A stretch of DNA of 64,000 nucleotides from Acinetobacter sp. N54.MGS-139 (GTDB taxonomy: Bacteria; Pseudomonadota; Gammaproteobacteria; Burkholderiales; Burkholderiaceae_F). Position 1 is the stretch's first letter. The number at the start of each line of letters is the position of its first letter. Of the stretch, positions 54,817 through 63,311 are shown one piece after another. The notes beneath the pieces are model-generated. The model ran no database searches. It worked only from the letters and a program-made list of their open reading frames with translations, and was not told the DNA's origin. The translations under genes and the position numbers were made by a program. Location: NCBI GenBank assembly GCA_000980495.1, contig LARN01000001.1, positions 1 through 64,000 of the forward strand, written 5' to 3'.

Positions 54817-57800
54817 ATGGCCGAAAAGATTGAACTGCAAAATCGTTTAAGAGAGATTCCTTATAACTACACCTCGTTTGCGGATAAGGATATTGTGACG
54901 CGACTGCTTGGCAAAGAGGCCTGGCAGTTGTTAAACGAGCTTCGCGTGTCGGGAAAGCCGGGACGATCCGCCCGAATGCTTTATGAAGTGTTAGGTGACG
55001 TTTGGGTTATCCAAAGAAACCCTTATCTTCAGGAGGACATGCTGTTTAATAAGAAACGGCGAGATCTTCTGATTGAGGCGCTTTATCACCGAATTAATTC
55101 GATTCGCGAGCAGCTTCCTACGCTTGATGAGGTCTCAGCGGGTAAGATCGCAGCCCTTATGGAGACTGCGCTGGTGATGATTGAAAAATTCAAGGGCTCT
55201 TTTGAGCGTTCCTGGGATCTACGCCGCCTGGTTCTTAAGAAGCTGAAGAAACACACTCGGACAGACAATATTCGTTTCGACGGCTTTTCAAGGGCCAGTC
55301 ATGTAACGGATGCAACGGACTGGCGCGTGGAATATCCTTTTGTGGTCATTTATCCGGACTCCGAAGACGAAGTGCCTGGCATTGTCAAAGCGCTGATTGA
55401 TCTTGATTTTGTCATTATTCCCCGCGGAGGCGGTACCGGTTACACCGGCGGCGCAGTGCCTCTGCATTCTCGCTCAGCCGTCATTAATACCGAAAAGCTC
55501 AACCGTATTTCAGATGTGGAAATGCGCAAGCTTGAAGGCCTCGACAAAGAAGTCGCCACGATTCAAGCCGGTGCCGGCTCGGTCAATAAGAAGGTTGCCG
55601 AGAAGGCCGCTTCCGAAGGCTGGGTTTTCTCGGTTGACCCGAACTCCAACTATGCGTGTACGATCGGCGGCAATATTGCGGAGAATGCCGGCGGCAAGAA
55701 GGCGGTTTTATGGGGCACCACGGTCGACAACGTTTATTGGTACCGAATGGTTGATCCGGACGGGAACTGGCTGGAAGTTACGCGTGTAAACCACAACCTC
55801 GGCAAAATCCATCTGCAGGAAGATGTCGTCTTCGAGGCTGTGTGGAAACAAGGCAATAAGTCTCCCGAGAAAGCGCCGATCATCCGTAAAAAAACATTCC
55901 GACTCAAAGGACCTAAGTTCAGAACGCCGGGCTTAGGCAAGGATGTAACGAACAAATATTTAGGCGGTCTGCCCGGTCTGCAGAAAGAAGGCTGCGACGG
56001 CATCATTACTTCGGCTCGCTTCATTCTTCACAAGATGCCGGTTTGCACTCAGACCGTCTGTCTGGAGTTTTACGGCGCTGCCGGCAACGCCGGTCCCGCG
56101 ATCTATCAAATCTCTCAGCTCTTTGACTCGCATCCTGAAGGCGTCATGCTTGCCGGCTTGGAACACCTTGATGACCGTTATCTGCATGCGATTAATTACG
56201 CGCCGAAGAGCGGCCGCGGGATTTATCCGAAGATGGTGATTGTCGGAGACATCATCGGCAACGATGACGCGACGATTTCCAAATACGTCGAAGAAGTCAA
56301 GAAGATCGCGATTGCCGGCAACGGTGATACCTTTGTGGCGAAGACGCCTGAAGCTCGACATCAATACTGGGCCGAACGCTCCAAGACCTCGGCGATCTCA
56401 AAGCATACCAACGCTTTCAAACTGAATGAGGACGTTGTCATTCCGCTTGATAAGATCGGCGAGTACACGGATGCATGTGAACTTTTCAATATCTGCTGCT
56501 CTATTCGCAACAAGCTGGAAATGCTGAATGCCGTGGCTACGTATTTAGGCGGTCCGATCAAACTCGGCAAACTAGCCGTTTCTTCAGAGGGCTACACCGA
56601 GAAGGAGCTTCTGGCACAAAAACTTCCGCTTGCTATGGCACTGCTGCGTAAAGTTCATGACGAATGGGAGTACGTCCTCAATCATCTCCACACACCGGCT
56701 AAAGAAGCGCTCGAAGCCCTTGAGCAGCTCGGACGCCGCTGTGAATCGGAACTGCCGGAGAATCTTGATGATTTAACGCTTCTGGATCTGGTCCAGAACC
56801 ACTATCTGCGGATCTCTTGGAAGAAAGAGGTTCTCCGGGAGCTCAATGACATCTACGCAGGCGATGCCTTTGAAGCGGTGAGAAGTGAGATCGTAAAGAT
56901 TCACGATCGCGTGCTGAGAGGCCGAGTCTTTATTGCCCTTCATATGCACGCCGGCGACGGTAATGTGCATACCAATATTCCGGTGAACTCCGATAACGTC
57001 GAGATGATTAAGACGGCCAATGAGGGTGTGGCCTACGTCATGGAAGTCGCTAAAAAGTTAGGAGGCGCGATCTCCGGCGAGCACGGGATCGGCATGACGA
57101 AGATTTCTTTTGTCGAACCGGGGCAGTTCGATGAGTTCTACAAATATTTGGATGAGGTCGATCCTCATGGTCGATTCAACCGAGGAAAACTTCGTCCCGA
57201 GGCGAATCTGTCGATTGCCTACACACCCAGCTTCAATCTGTTAGGGCATGAATCTTTGATCATGCAGAAGAGTGAGGCCAAGCAGATTGCCGACGAAATT
57301 AAGACCTGCCTTCGCTGCGGCAAATGCAAACCTGTCTGCACGACGCATGTCCCGAATGCCAATCTGCTGTACTCGCCGAGAAATAAGGTCATCGCGACAT
57401 CACTCCTGCTGGAAGCATTCCTGTACGAAGAGCAAACGCGCCGCGGTGTTTCGCTGAAGCATTTCACCGAGTTCGGAGACGTTTCCGACCACTGCACGAT
57501 CTGCCAGAAATGCCAAAAACCATGCCCCGTGAAGATTGATTTCGGACATGTCACCATGCTGATGAGAGACATGCTGCACGGTCAAGGCAAAGAGCGCTTT
57601 GATCCGGCGAAAACGGCCGGATTGAAGTTCCTCGAGCTCGAGAACCCTCTGGCCGTTCGAGCCATGCGCAAAGGCATGGTGGAATACGGCTTTAAGGCGC
57701 AGCGAATTGCGGCAGATGCACTGAAATTTACAGCAGCCAAGAGCCTGAAACATCCGGGATTCAGTACCGGACGGCCGACGCTGCGTGAGGAAGTCATCCA

Positions 57801-58725
57801 TCTGGTGAACAGAAAGCTCCCCGAGGATAAGGTTCATACCACGGCACGCCGTCTCCTTGACATTGAAGAATCCACTTATATCCCGGTGATTAAGAACAAG
57901 GAGATCGCCAGTCCCAAATCCGGAAGAGAGTCGGTGTTTTATTTCCCCGGATGCGGCAATGAAAAGCTGTTCAGCCAGGTCTCGATTGCCGTATTAGGAA
58001 TGCTTTATGACATGGGCGTGCAGATCGTCCTGCCGCCGGGGTACCGCTGCTGCGGGCACCCGCAGAAAGGCAACGGACTGAGCAAAAAGGGCGACGATAT
58101 CGTGACGCGCAATCGCGTGCTCTTCCACCGTGTTGCTAATACGCTCAACTACGCAGACATTTCCACCGTTCTGGTGAGCTGCGGCACCTGCCTGCACCAG
58201 CTGAAGGAGTACAACTTTGAATCCATTTTCCCGGGCTGCCGAGTGATGGACATTCATGACTACCTGGCGGAGAAGGGAATCAGTGTGAACGGAGCTTACA
58301 ACACCCGCTACATTTACCACGACCCGTGCCATACGCCGCTGAAAGAAGGGGTTCCCATCGAGACAGTCAACCGCCTGATACATCCTAAGGACGGATCTAA
58401 GGTGCAATTGTCCGAAAGATGCTGCGGAGAAAGCGGCACGTTTGCGGTTTCTCGTCCGGATATCGCAAGCCAAGTGAGAACAGCTAAAGAGCTGAGTCTG
58501 AACCAAGCCGCGGACAAGCTGAAGACAGATCGCTTCTCAGGCAAGATCAAGGTGCTGACGGCCTGCCCAGGCTGTCTGCAGGGTATGAACCGTTACTCAG
58601 AGGCGACACATACAACCGCTGAGTTTCTTGTGGTCGAAATGATGAGATCGAAGTACGGTGACAATTGGCTTTACGAGACGGTGAATAAGCTGAAAGACGG
58701 CGGAATTGAAAAGGTATTGTTATGA
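54817..58725 (+). CDS. DUF3683-type FAD/Fe-S oxidoreductase (D-lactate/glycolate dehydrogenase-like fusion)
   Basis: A 1302-residue fusion. The N-terminal DUF3683 segment (about 1-170) is followed by an FAD-binding domain with PRGGGTGYTGGAVPL (near 203), then a FAD-oxidase C domain with HAGDGNVHTN near 710. Two 4Fe-4S clusters follow (CLRCGKCKPVC near 830 and CTICQKCQKPC near 893), and a C-terminal pair of CCG domains (CCGHPQ near 1077, CCGESGTF near 1201). Together these link FAD oxidation to an Fe-S/CCG electron route, as in D-2-hydroxyacid dehydrogenases such as YdiJ or GlcDEF. The substrate is not certain. Its stop overlaps the HIT gene by 4 bases. Confidence 0.9.
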   Translation: MAEKIELQNRLREIPYNYTSFADKDIVTRLLGKEAWQLLNELRVSGKPGRSARMLYEVLGDVWVIQRNPYLQEDMLFNKKRRDLLIEALYHRINSIREQLPTLDEVSAGKIAALMETALVMIEKFKGSFERSWDLRRLVLKKLKKHTRTDNIRFDGFSRASHVTDATDWRVEYPFVVIYPDSEDEVPGIVKALIDLDFVIIPRGGGTGYTGGAVPLHSRSAVINTEKLNRISDVEMRKLEGLDKEVATIQAGAGSVNKKVAEKAASEGWVFSVDPNSNYACTIGGNIAENAGGKKAVLWGTTVDNVYWYRMVDPDGNWLEVTRVNHNLGKIHLQEDVVFEAVWKQGNKSPEKAPIIRKKTFRLKGPKFRTPGLGKDVTNKYLGGLPGLQKEGCDGIITSARFILHKMPVCTQTVCLEFYGAAGNAGPAIYQISQLFDSHPEGVMLAGLEHLDDRYLHAINYAPKSGRGIYPKMVIVGDIIGNDDATISKYVEEVKKIAIAGNGDTFVAKTPEARHQYWAERSKTSAISKHTNAFKLNEDVVIPLDKIGEYTDACELFNICCSIRNKLEMLNAVATYLGGPIKLGKLAVSSEGYTEKELLAQKLPLAMALLRKVHDEWEYVLNHLHTPAKEALEALEQLGRRCESELPENLDDLTLLDLVQNHYLRISWKKEVLRELNDIYAGDAFEAVRSEIVKIHDRVLRGRVFIALHMHAGDGNVHTNIPVNSDNVEMIKTANEGVAYVMEVAKKLGGAISGEHGIGMTKISFVEPGQFDEFYKYLDEVDPHGRFNRGKLRPEANLSIAYTPSFNLLGHESLIMQKSEAKQIADEIKTCLRCGKCKPVCTTHVPNANLLYSPRNKVIATSLLLEAFLYEEQTRRGVSLKHFTEFGDVSDHCTICQKCQKPCPVKIDFGHVTMLMRDMLHGQGKERFDPAKTAGLKFLELENPLAVRAMRKGMVEYGFKAQRIAADALKFTAAKSLKHPGFSTGRPTLREEVIHLVNRKLPEDKVHTTARRLLDIEESTYIPVIKNKEIASPKSGRESVFYFPGCGNEKLFSQVSIAVLGMLYDMGVQIVLPPGYRCCGHPQKGNGLSKKGDDIVTRNRVLFHRVANTLNYADISTVLVSCGTCLHQLKEYNFESIFPGCRVMDIHDYLAEKGISVNGAYNTRYIYHDPCHTPLKEGVPIETVNRLIHPKDGSKVQLSERCCGESGTFAVSRPDIASQVRTAKELSLNQAADKLKTDRFSGKIKVLTACPGCLQGMNRYSEATHTTAEFLVVEMMRSKYGDNWLYETVNKLKDGGIEKVLL

Positions 58726-59144
58726 CGCAAAACTGCCCCCTTTGTGCTCCTGAGGAGGAGCACGTCATTGTCGCAAACGATAAATTTCGCATTATTCGCG
58801 TCAAGGATCCTGAGTTTCCGGGCTACTTCCGGCTGATTTGGCAGGATCACGTAAAGGAAGTTTCCGATCTGGATCTCGAGGCCCGGCTGATTATGTGGGA
58901 TGCTCTGACGCGCTTGGAGAAGGCCATTATCGAGGCGATCCGTCCCGAGAAGGTCAATTGGGCGCAGTTCGGAACGATGGTACCGCATCTGCACTGGCAC
59001 CTGATTCCGCGGTTCAAAGATGATGCCGCTTATCCGGACAGCTACTGGAGTCCCCGCAAGAGAAAAACCGACCTCAAAGTCCTGGCAGAGCGCGAGCAGG
59101 ACGCTCTGAGGTGCGAAGCGCTCATTAAAGAGAGGTTTGCTTAA
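58722..59144 (+). CDS. HIT-family nucleotide-binding protein
   Basis: A 140-residue histidine-triad protein. The active-site motif HLHWHLIPR near residues 87-95 gives the H-x-H-x-H triad that hydrolyses nucleoside phosphoramidates or dinucleotides. The N-terminal CPLC pair could bind zinc. The preceding segment [14 protein letters not shown] is typical of the diverged HIT group next to DUF3683 enzymes. It overlaps the upstream gene as ATGA, and its 3' end overlaps the convergent coaD by 20 bases. Confidence 0.9.
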   Translation: MTQNCPLCAPEEEHVIVANDKFRIIRVKDPEFPGYFRLIWQDHVKEVSDLDLEARLIMWDALTRLEKAIIEAIRPEKVNWAQFGTMVPHLHWHLIPRFKDDAAYPDSYWSPRKRKTDLKVLAEREQDALRCEALIKERFA

Positions 59145-59622
59145 GTTCGAGGCGTTTTCTTTCCAGGGCGGCGAGAATGTTTTGCGGCACAAATCCGCTG
59201 ACGTCTCCGCCCATCATGGCAATCTCTCGGACGAATGTTCCGCTGATGAACTGGAATTGTTCCGCCGGTGTAAGGAAGATCGTTTCAACTTCCGGCATGA
59301 GTTTTTGGTTCATTCCGGCCATCTGGAATTCATACTCAAAATCGCTGACGGCTCGGGCCCCGCGGACGATGCAGGTTGAGCCGTGCCGGCGGACGAAATC
59401 GACTAAAAGCCCCTCAAAGCCCACAACCTCAACGTTCGGAAAACCCTTGACGGCTTCCTTGGCCATTTGTACACGCTCTTCTAAGGTGAAAAGCGTGTGT
59501 TTCCTTTTGCTTTCGGCAACTGCAACGATGAGCTTCGGAAAAATCCAACAAGCACGACGAATAAGGTCTAAGTGCCCGTTGGTCAAGGGATCAAACGTAC
59601 CGGGGTAGGTTGCAGTAATCAT
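59125..59622 (-). CDS. coaD: Phosphopantetheine adenylyltransferase
   Basis: A 165-residue nucleotidyltransferase, the penultimate step of CoA synthesis. The (T/H)xGH motif is in [16 protein letters not shown] with catalytic His17; [20 protein letters not shown] is the conserved central block, and the ISSTxVR-type motif appears as [10 protein letters not shown]. The ATG overlaps the rsmD stop by 4 bases, the usual rsmD-coaD pairing. Its 3' end overlaps the HIT gene on the other strand. Confidence 0.97.
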   Translation of the reverse strand: MITATYPGTFDPLTNGHLDLIRRACWIFPKLIVAVAESKRKHTLFTLEERVQMAKEAVKGFPNVEVVGFEGLLVDFVRRHGSTCIVRGARAVSDFEYEFQMAGMNQKLMPEVETIFLTPAEQFQFISGTFVREIAMMGGDVSGFVPQNILAALERKRLELKQTSL

Positions 59623-60203
59623 GAGGGATTCTCGGTTTTTTGAGCTAAAAGCATATAGCTGGCGCCGGCTTTGAGGCGGCGGACCGCACTGAGTGACAGA
59701 GAGGCAAGCATTTCATTGGAAATTTCCTGAGGGGACTCGACATACACCAGAGCGTCCGAAGCAAGCATCGGCGCGCAGCGCTTCAGGGCTTTGAACTGAA
59801 GCTCTGCGGCGAAGGGAGGGTCGATAAAGACAAGATCGTACGGTGCGGAATCGGTGATACGAACGTCTGTCAGGGAGTTGCCGACAATAACCTTGAGGCC
59901 CTCGGCATTGAGTTTTTCGGCTGTTTGTTCAATGAACTGCGCTGCACGGCGATTGGTCTCACATAAAACGGCACGGCTTCCGCCGCGACTTAGAAATTCA
60001 AAGGACAAGGCGCCGGAGCCCCCGAACATGTCCAAAGCACTGCGGCCCTCGAAGCCGCCGAGCAGAAAGGTCAGCCAATTAAACAGCGTTTCGCGCTGGC
60101 GGTCTCCGGTAGGTCTCAGACCGTCGGCATTCAAAACGGGGATATTTGTGCGTTTCCAGCATCCCCCGATGATCCTAACTTTACCGCTGTTGCTTGCCGG
60201 CAT
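59619..60203 (-). CDS. rsmD: 16S rRNA m2G966 methyltransferase
   Basis: A 194-residue SAM-dependent methyltransferase from the ATG at 60203, where GAGAG lies upstream; an open frame to 60266 would run into the ftsY start and is not conserved. The N-terminus [16 protein letters not shown] is typical. The SAM loop is [14 protein letters not shown], and the catalytic DPPF is in FIDPPFAAE. It methylates G966 of 16S rRNA. It is divergent from ftsY with only 50 bases between starts, so promoters must be tightly packed. Confidence 0.95.
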   Translation of the reverse strand: MPASNSGKVRIIGGCWKRTNIPVLNADGLRPTGDRQRETLFNWLTFLLGGFEGRSALDMFGGSGALSFEFLSRGGSRAVLCETNRRAAQFIEQTAEKLNAEGLKVIVGNSLTDVRITDSAPYDLVFIDPPFAAELQFKALKRCAPMLASDALVYVESPQEISNEMLASLSLSAVRRLKAGASYMLLAQKTENPS

Positions 60204-60253
60204 TGCTAAACTCTCGTGTTGAAATAATTGAATTCTATTCAAAACGTACGCCA

Positions 60254-61201
60254 ATGAGTGAAACAAAAGAGAAAACGGGTTGGTTCGCCCGGTTAAAGCA
60301 GGGTTTAAGAAAGACCCAGGTCAATTTGGTCGGTATCTTTACCGGCGGTGTAGTTGATGAAGCGTTCTTGGAAGATTTGGAATTCCAGATGATTTCCGCC
60401 GATATCGGCGTGGAGACCAGCGCTCTGATCCTTGAGAGATTAAGAGAAAGAATCAAACTCAAAGGGCTGAAGACGCAGGACGAAGTAAAAGTCGCCCTGA
60501 AAGAAATCATTGCCGACATTCTGCGGCCCTGTGAGGCGTCCCTTAATTTTGACGAGCAAAAGCCGCTTGTCATCATGATGTGCGGGGTCAACGGCGCGGG
60601 CAAAACGACGACGATCGGAAAATTAGCCAAACATTTTGCGCAGCTGAACAAAAAAGTCCTTCTGGCTGCGGCGGATACCTTCAGAGCGGCTGCAAAGGAA
60701 CAACTGGCTGTCTGGGGAGATCGCAATCAAATCGAAGTGATTTCTCAGGAAAAAGGAGATCCCGCTTCTGTGGCTTATGATGCCATTTCTTCCGGCCGTA
60801 AAAAAGGCATGGATATTGTGATGGTGGATACCGCGGGAAGACTGCCGACACAGACGAATCTCATGAACGAGCTCGCCCGAATCCGTAAGGTTCAGGGAAA
60901 AGCCATGGAGGGAGCTCCGCACGAAGTGATTCTGGTGCTTGACGGCACAAACGGCCAGAATGCGTTGATGCAGGCTAAAGCATTTGATGAGTCTGCCGGA
61001 CTGACCGGCTTGATTATTACTAAGCTGGACGGGACCGCTAAAGGCGGCGTTCTTGTAGCCTTGGCAAATTCTCGGGAAAAACCGCTGCCGATTTATTACA
61101 TCGGGGTCGGAGAGACCATTGACGACCTTCAGCCCTTCAAAGCGGATGAATTTGCCGCTGCGCTTATCGGTTTGGATCAGATCGGCGGGGCAAATAAATG
61201 A
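60254..61201 (+). CDS. ftsY: Signal recognition particle receptor FtsY
   Basis: A 315-residue SRP GTPase that docks ribosome-SRP complexes at the membrane. The short, basic N-terminus (KTGWFARLKQGLRKTQ) replaces the long acidic A-domain of E. coli FtsY (497 residues) and includes the lipid-binding helix. The NG domain has GVNGAGKTT (G1), DTFRAAAKEQL, DTAGRLPTQ (G3) and TKLDGTAKGG (G4). The ATG at 60254 is chosen over a TTG at 60194. Its stop overlaps ppx as ATGA. Confidence 0.96.
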   Translation: MSETKEKTGWFARLKQGLRKTQVNLVGIFTGGVVDEAFLEDLEFQMISADIGVETSALILERLRERIKLKGLKTQDEVKVALKEIIADILRPCEASLNFDEQKPLVIMMCGVNGAGKTTTIGKLAKHFAQLNKKVLLAAADTFRAAAKEQLAVWGDRNQIEVISQEKGDPASVAYDAISSGRKKGMDIVMVDTAGRLPTQTNLMNELARIRKVQGKAMEGAPHEVILVLDGTNGQNALMQAKAFDESAGLTGLIITKLDGTAKGGVLVALANSREKPLPIYYIGVGETIDDLQPFKADEFAAALIGLDQIGGANK

Positions 61202-62661
61202 AGCTTGCAGCGATAGACTTGGGAAGCAACAGCTTCCGTTTGGAAATTGCCCGAGTTGAAGGCGAGCGCATTATTACCGAGGGCAGCTGGAAAGAAACGA
61301 TACGTTTGGCGGCCGGTATCGATAAAGACGGCAATCTGACGCCTGAGGCTCAGGACAGGGGACTGAATGCCCTAGCCCGCATTGCGGAAAAGATCCGCGG
61401 GCTGCCGAGAAACCATATCCGTGCGGTCGGCACTCAAACGCTTAGAGCAGCAAAAAATTCTCAGGAATTTATTGAGCGCGCGGAAAGGATTTTGGACTGC
61501 AAAGTTGAAATTCTTCGAGGCAAAGAAGAAGCGAGACTCGTGTTTCAAGGCTGCAGCTTTGCGCTTCCGCCTTCGAACGAAACACGACTGATCGTGGATA
61601 TCGGAGGCGCCTCGACAGAGTGCGTGATCGGACGAGGCCACGACATGATTGAGGGCGAGTCCTTTCACGTGGGCTGCGTCAACACCTCGGTGACTTTCTT
61701 TAAAGACCGAAAAATCACGGCTCAAAGCATGCGTCGCGCTATTCTGTCGGCGACCTCGGTGCTCGACGGCAGCGAATATAAGTTCGTTAAAGGAAATTGG
61801 CAGGAAGCGTTCGGCTCCTCCGGGACGGTCAGCGCCGTTTCTTCCATTCTTGCCGCTCTGAAGATTACTGACGGCTCTATCACGCTTTACGCGCTCGAGC
61901 AGCTCAAGGATCGACTGATCCATGCGGAAAGCATTGATAAGATCAAGTTCGACGGATTAAAAGAGGATCGCAGAGAAGTGCTTGCGGGCGGTATTGCCGT
62001 TTTGATTGCAGTCTTCAATAAGCTCAAAATTGACGTTATGAAAGTTGCTGACGGCGCGCTTCGCTACGGTATTTTGTACGACCTTGCCGGCCGCAAACTG
62101 CAGCGCGATCCTCGAGAAGCGTCTGTCGAGCGAATGATGGCTGCTTTCCACGTCGACAAAGAGCAGGCAAAGCGTGTCGGCGATATGGCGGTGAACCTTC
62201 TCAAAACCATGTCTTCTCACGTATCGGAAGACAGTGCTAGGTTCCTGAGATGGGCGGCTGATTTGCATGAAACGGGATTAACCCTCTCGCGCAGCGATTA
62301 TCATAAACATAGCGAATATTTGATTAAAAACAGCGATATTGCAGGCTTTTCCAGACCTGAACAGGAAAAATTGGCTGCCTTGGTACTCGGACATCGCGGA
62401 AACCTGAAAAAAGTCGAAATGCTGCTTGCGGCCAAACAGAGCGCTGAATTGCTGTTCTGCTTACGGATAGCCACTATTGTTGCTCATGCTCGCCAGGAAA
62501 TTGAGCTGCCAAAATTGGAAGCGACATTCCATGGACACTCCTTCTGCCTTTATGTTCCGAGAGCATGGCTGAAAGATCATCCTGTAGTCGAGTATTTGCT
62601 TGAAGAAGAAAAGGCTACCTGGGCCAAGGTTGATTACCAATTTGACTTGATAGCGATATGA
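61198..62661 (+). CDS. ppx: Ppx/GppA exopolyphosphatase
   Basis: A 487-residue phosphatase acting on inorganic polyphosphate or pppGpp. The N-terminal actin-like domains have AIDLGSNSFRLEI, RGKEEARLVF with the catalytic Glu, and DIGGASTECV. The C-terminal HD-like helical domain includes RFLRWAADLHETG. Ppx and GppA cannot be told apart from this alone. Its location between ftsY and ftsE is unusual, and ATGA overlaps on both sides make it part of the same transcript. Confidence 0.94.
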   Translation: MKLAAIDLGSNSFRLEIARVEGERIITEGSWKETIRLAAGIDKDGNLTPEAQDRGLNALARIAEKIRGLPRNHIRAVGTQTLRAAKNSQEFIERAERILDCKVEILRGKEEARLVFQGCSFALPPSNETRLIVDIGGASTECVIGRGHDMIEGESFHVGCVNTSVTFFKDRKITAQSMRRAILSATSVLDGSEYKFVKGNWQEAFGSSGTVSAVSSILAALKITDGSITLYALEQLKDRLIHAESIDKIKFDGLKEDRREVLAGGIAVLIAVFNKLKIDVMKVADGALRYGILYDLAGRKLQRDPREASVERMMAAFHVDKEQAKRVGDMAVNLLKTMSSHVSEDSARFLRWAADLHETGLTLSRSDYHKHSEYLIKNSDIAGFSRPEQEKLAALVLGHRGNLKKVEMLLAAKQSAELLFCLRIATIVAHARQEIELPKLEATFHGHSFCLYVPRAWLKDHPVVEYLLEEEKATWAKVDYQFDLIAI

Positions 62662-63311
62662 AGACGATAGTGAGAATGGTCGACGTCCCGATTAACGATT
62701 GGAACAACCAAACCAAGGGAACGGTAACGCTGGAGATTGCCGACGGAGAGTTTGTTCTCCTTCAGGGCCCCAACGGTTCGGGTAAGTCGTACCTTCTCAA
62801 CTTAATGGCAGCCTTGAGAGTCCCTAGCGTGGGCGAGGTGTTTCTTGAGGGCAAGCGTCTGACAACGATGCGTGAGCGGCAAAAGAGGGCATGGCGCGCA
62901 GGATTAGGCCTCATACCATCCGAGCCGGTGCTCTTGAACGGTTATACCGTTTTGGAAGGCCTGGTTTTGACGGCCCAGCTCCTGGGCAAGAGCGCTGCAG
63001 ACGCGAAACGCAATGCGCTGGAAAGCGCGTCTCTCTGCGGTTTAGATCCTTATTTGAACGCCAGGGCAGAAAGCCTTTCCGTGGGCGTCAAAAAGCGTGT
63101 TGTCATCGCCCGCTCGCTGGTCAACCAGCCGCGTTTGATTCTTGCGGATTCTCCATTGGAAGGGCTGGATGATCAGGCTCAGGAGGAGTTTCTCTATATT
63201 TGCACCAAGCTGAGCCAAGTCGGCTATCCGATCGTGATGACCTCAAGCTATATGCTTCCGTTTGAGATCGCTGCGCTACGTTGTGTTGAGCTCGCGGGAG
63301 AGAAAAAATGA
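62658..63311 (+). CDS. ftsE: FtsE-like ABC ATPase with degenerate catalytic motifs
   Basis: A 217-residue ABC ATPase placed directly before ftsX, so it should be FtsE, which with FtsX controls septal amidases. Walker A is intact (GPNGSGKS, 37-44). Other motifs are altered against E. coli FtsE: the Q-loop reads IPSEPVLL (Gln replaced by Ser, residue 88), the signature reads LSVGVKKR (141 region) instead of LSGGEQQR, Walker B reads LILADSP with Ser165 where the catalytic Glu belongs, and the H-loop reads MTSSYML with Ser for His (near 197). It may bind ATP without hydrolysing it well. It overlaps both neighbours as ATGA. Confidence 0.83.
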   Translation: MKTIVRMVDVPINDWNNQTKGTVTLEIADGEFVLLQGPNGSGKSYLLNLMAALRVPSVGEVFLEGKRLTTMRERQKRAWRAGLGLIPSEPVLLNGYTVLEGLVLTAQLLGKSAADAKRNALESASLCGLDPYLNARAESLSVGVKKRVVIARSLVNQPRLILADSPLEGLDDQAQEEFLYICTKLSQVGYPIVMTSSYMLPFEIAALRCVELAGEKK

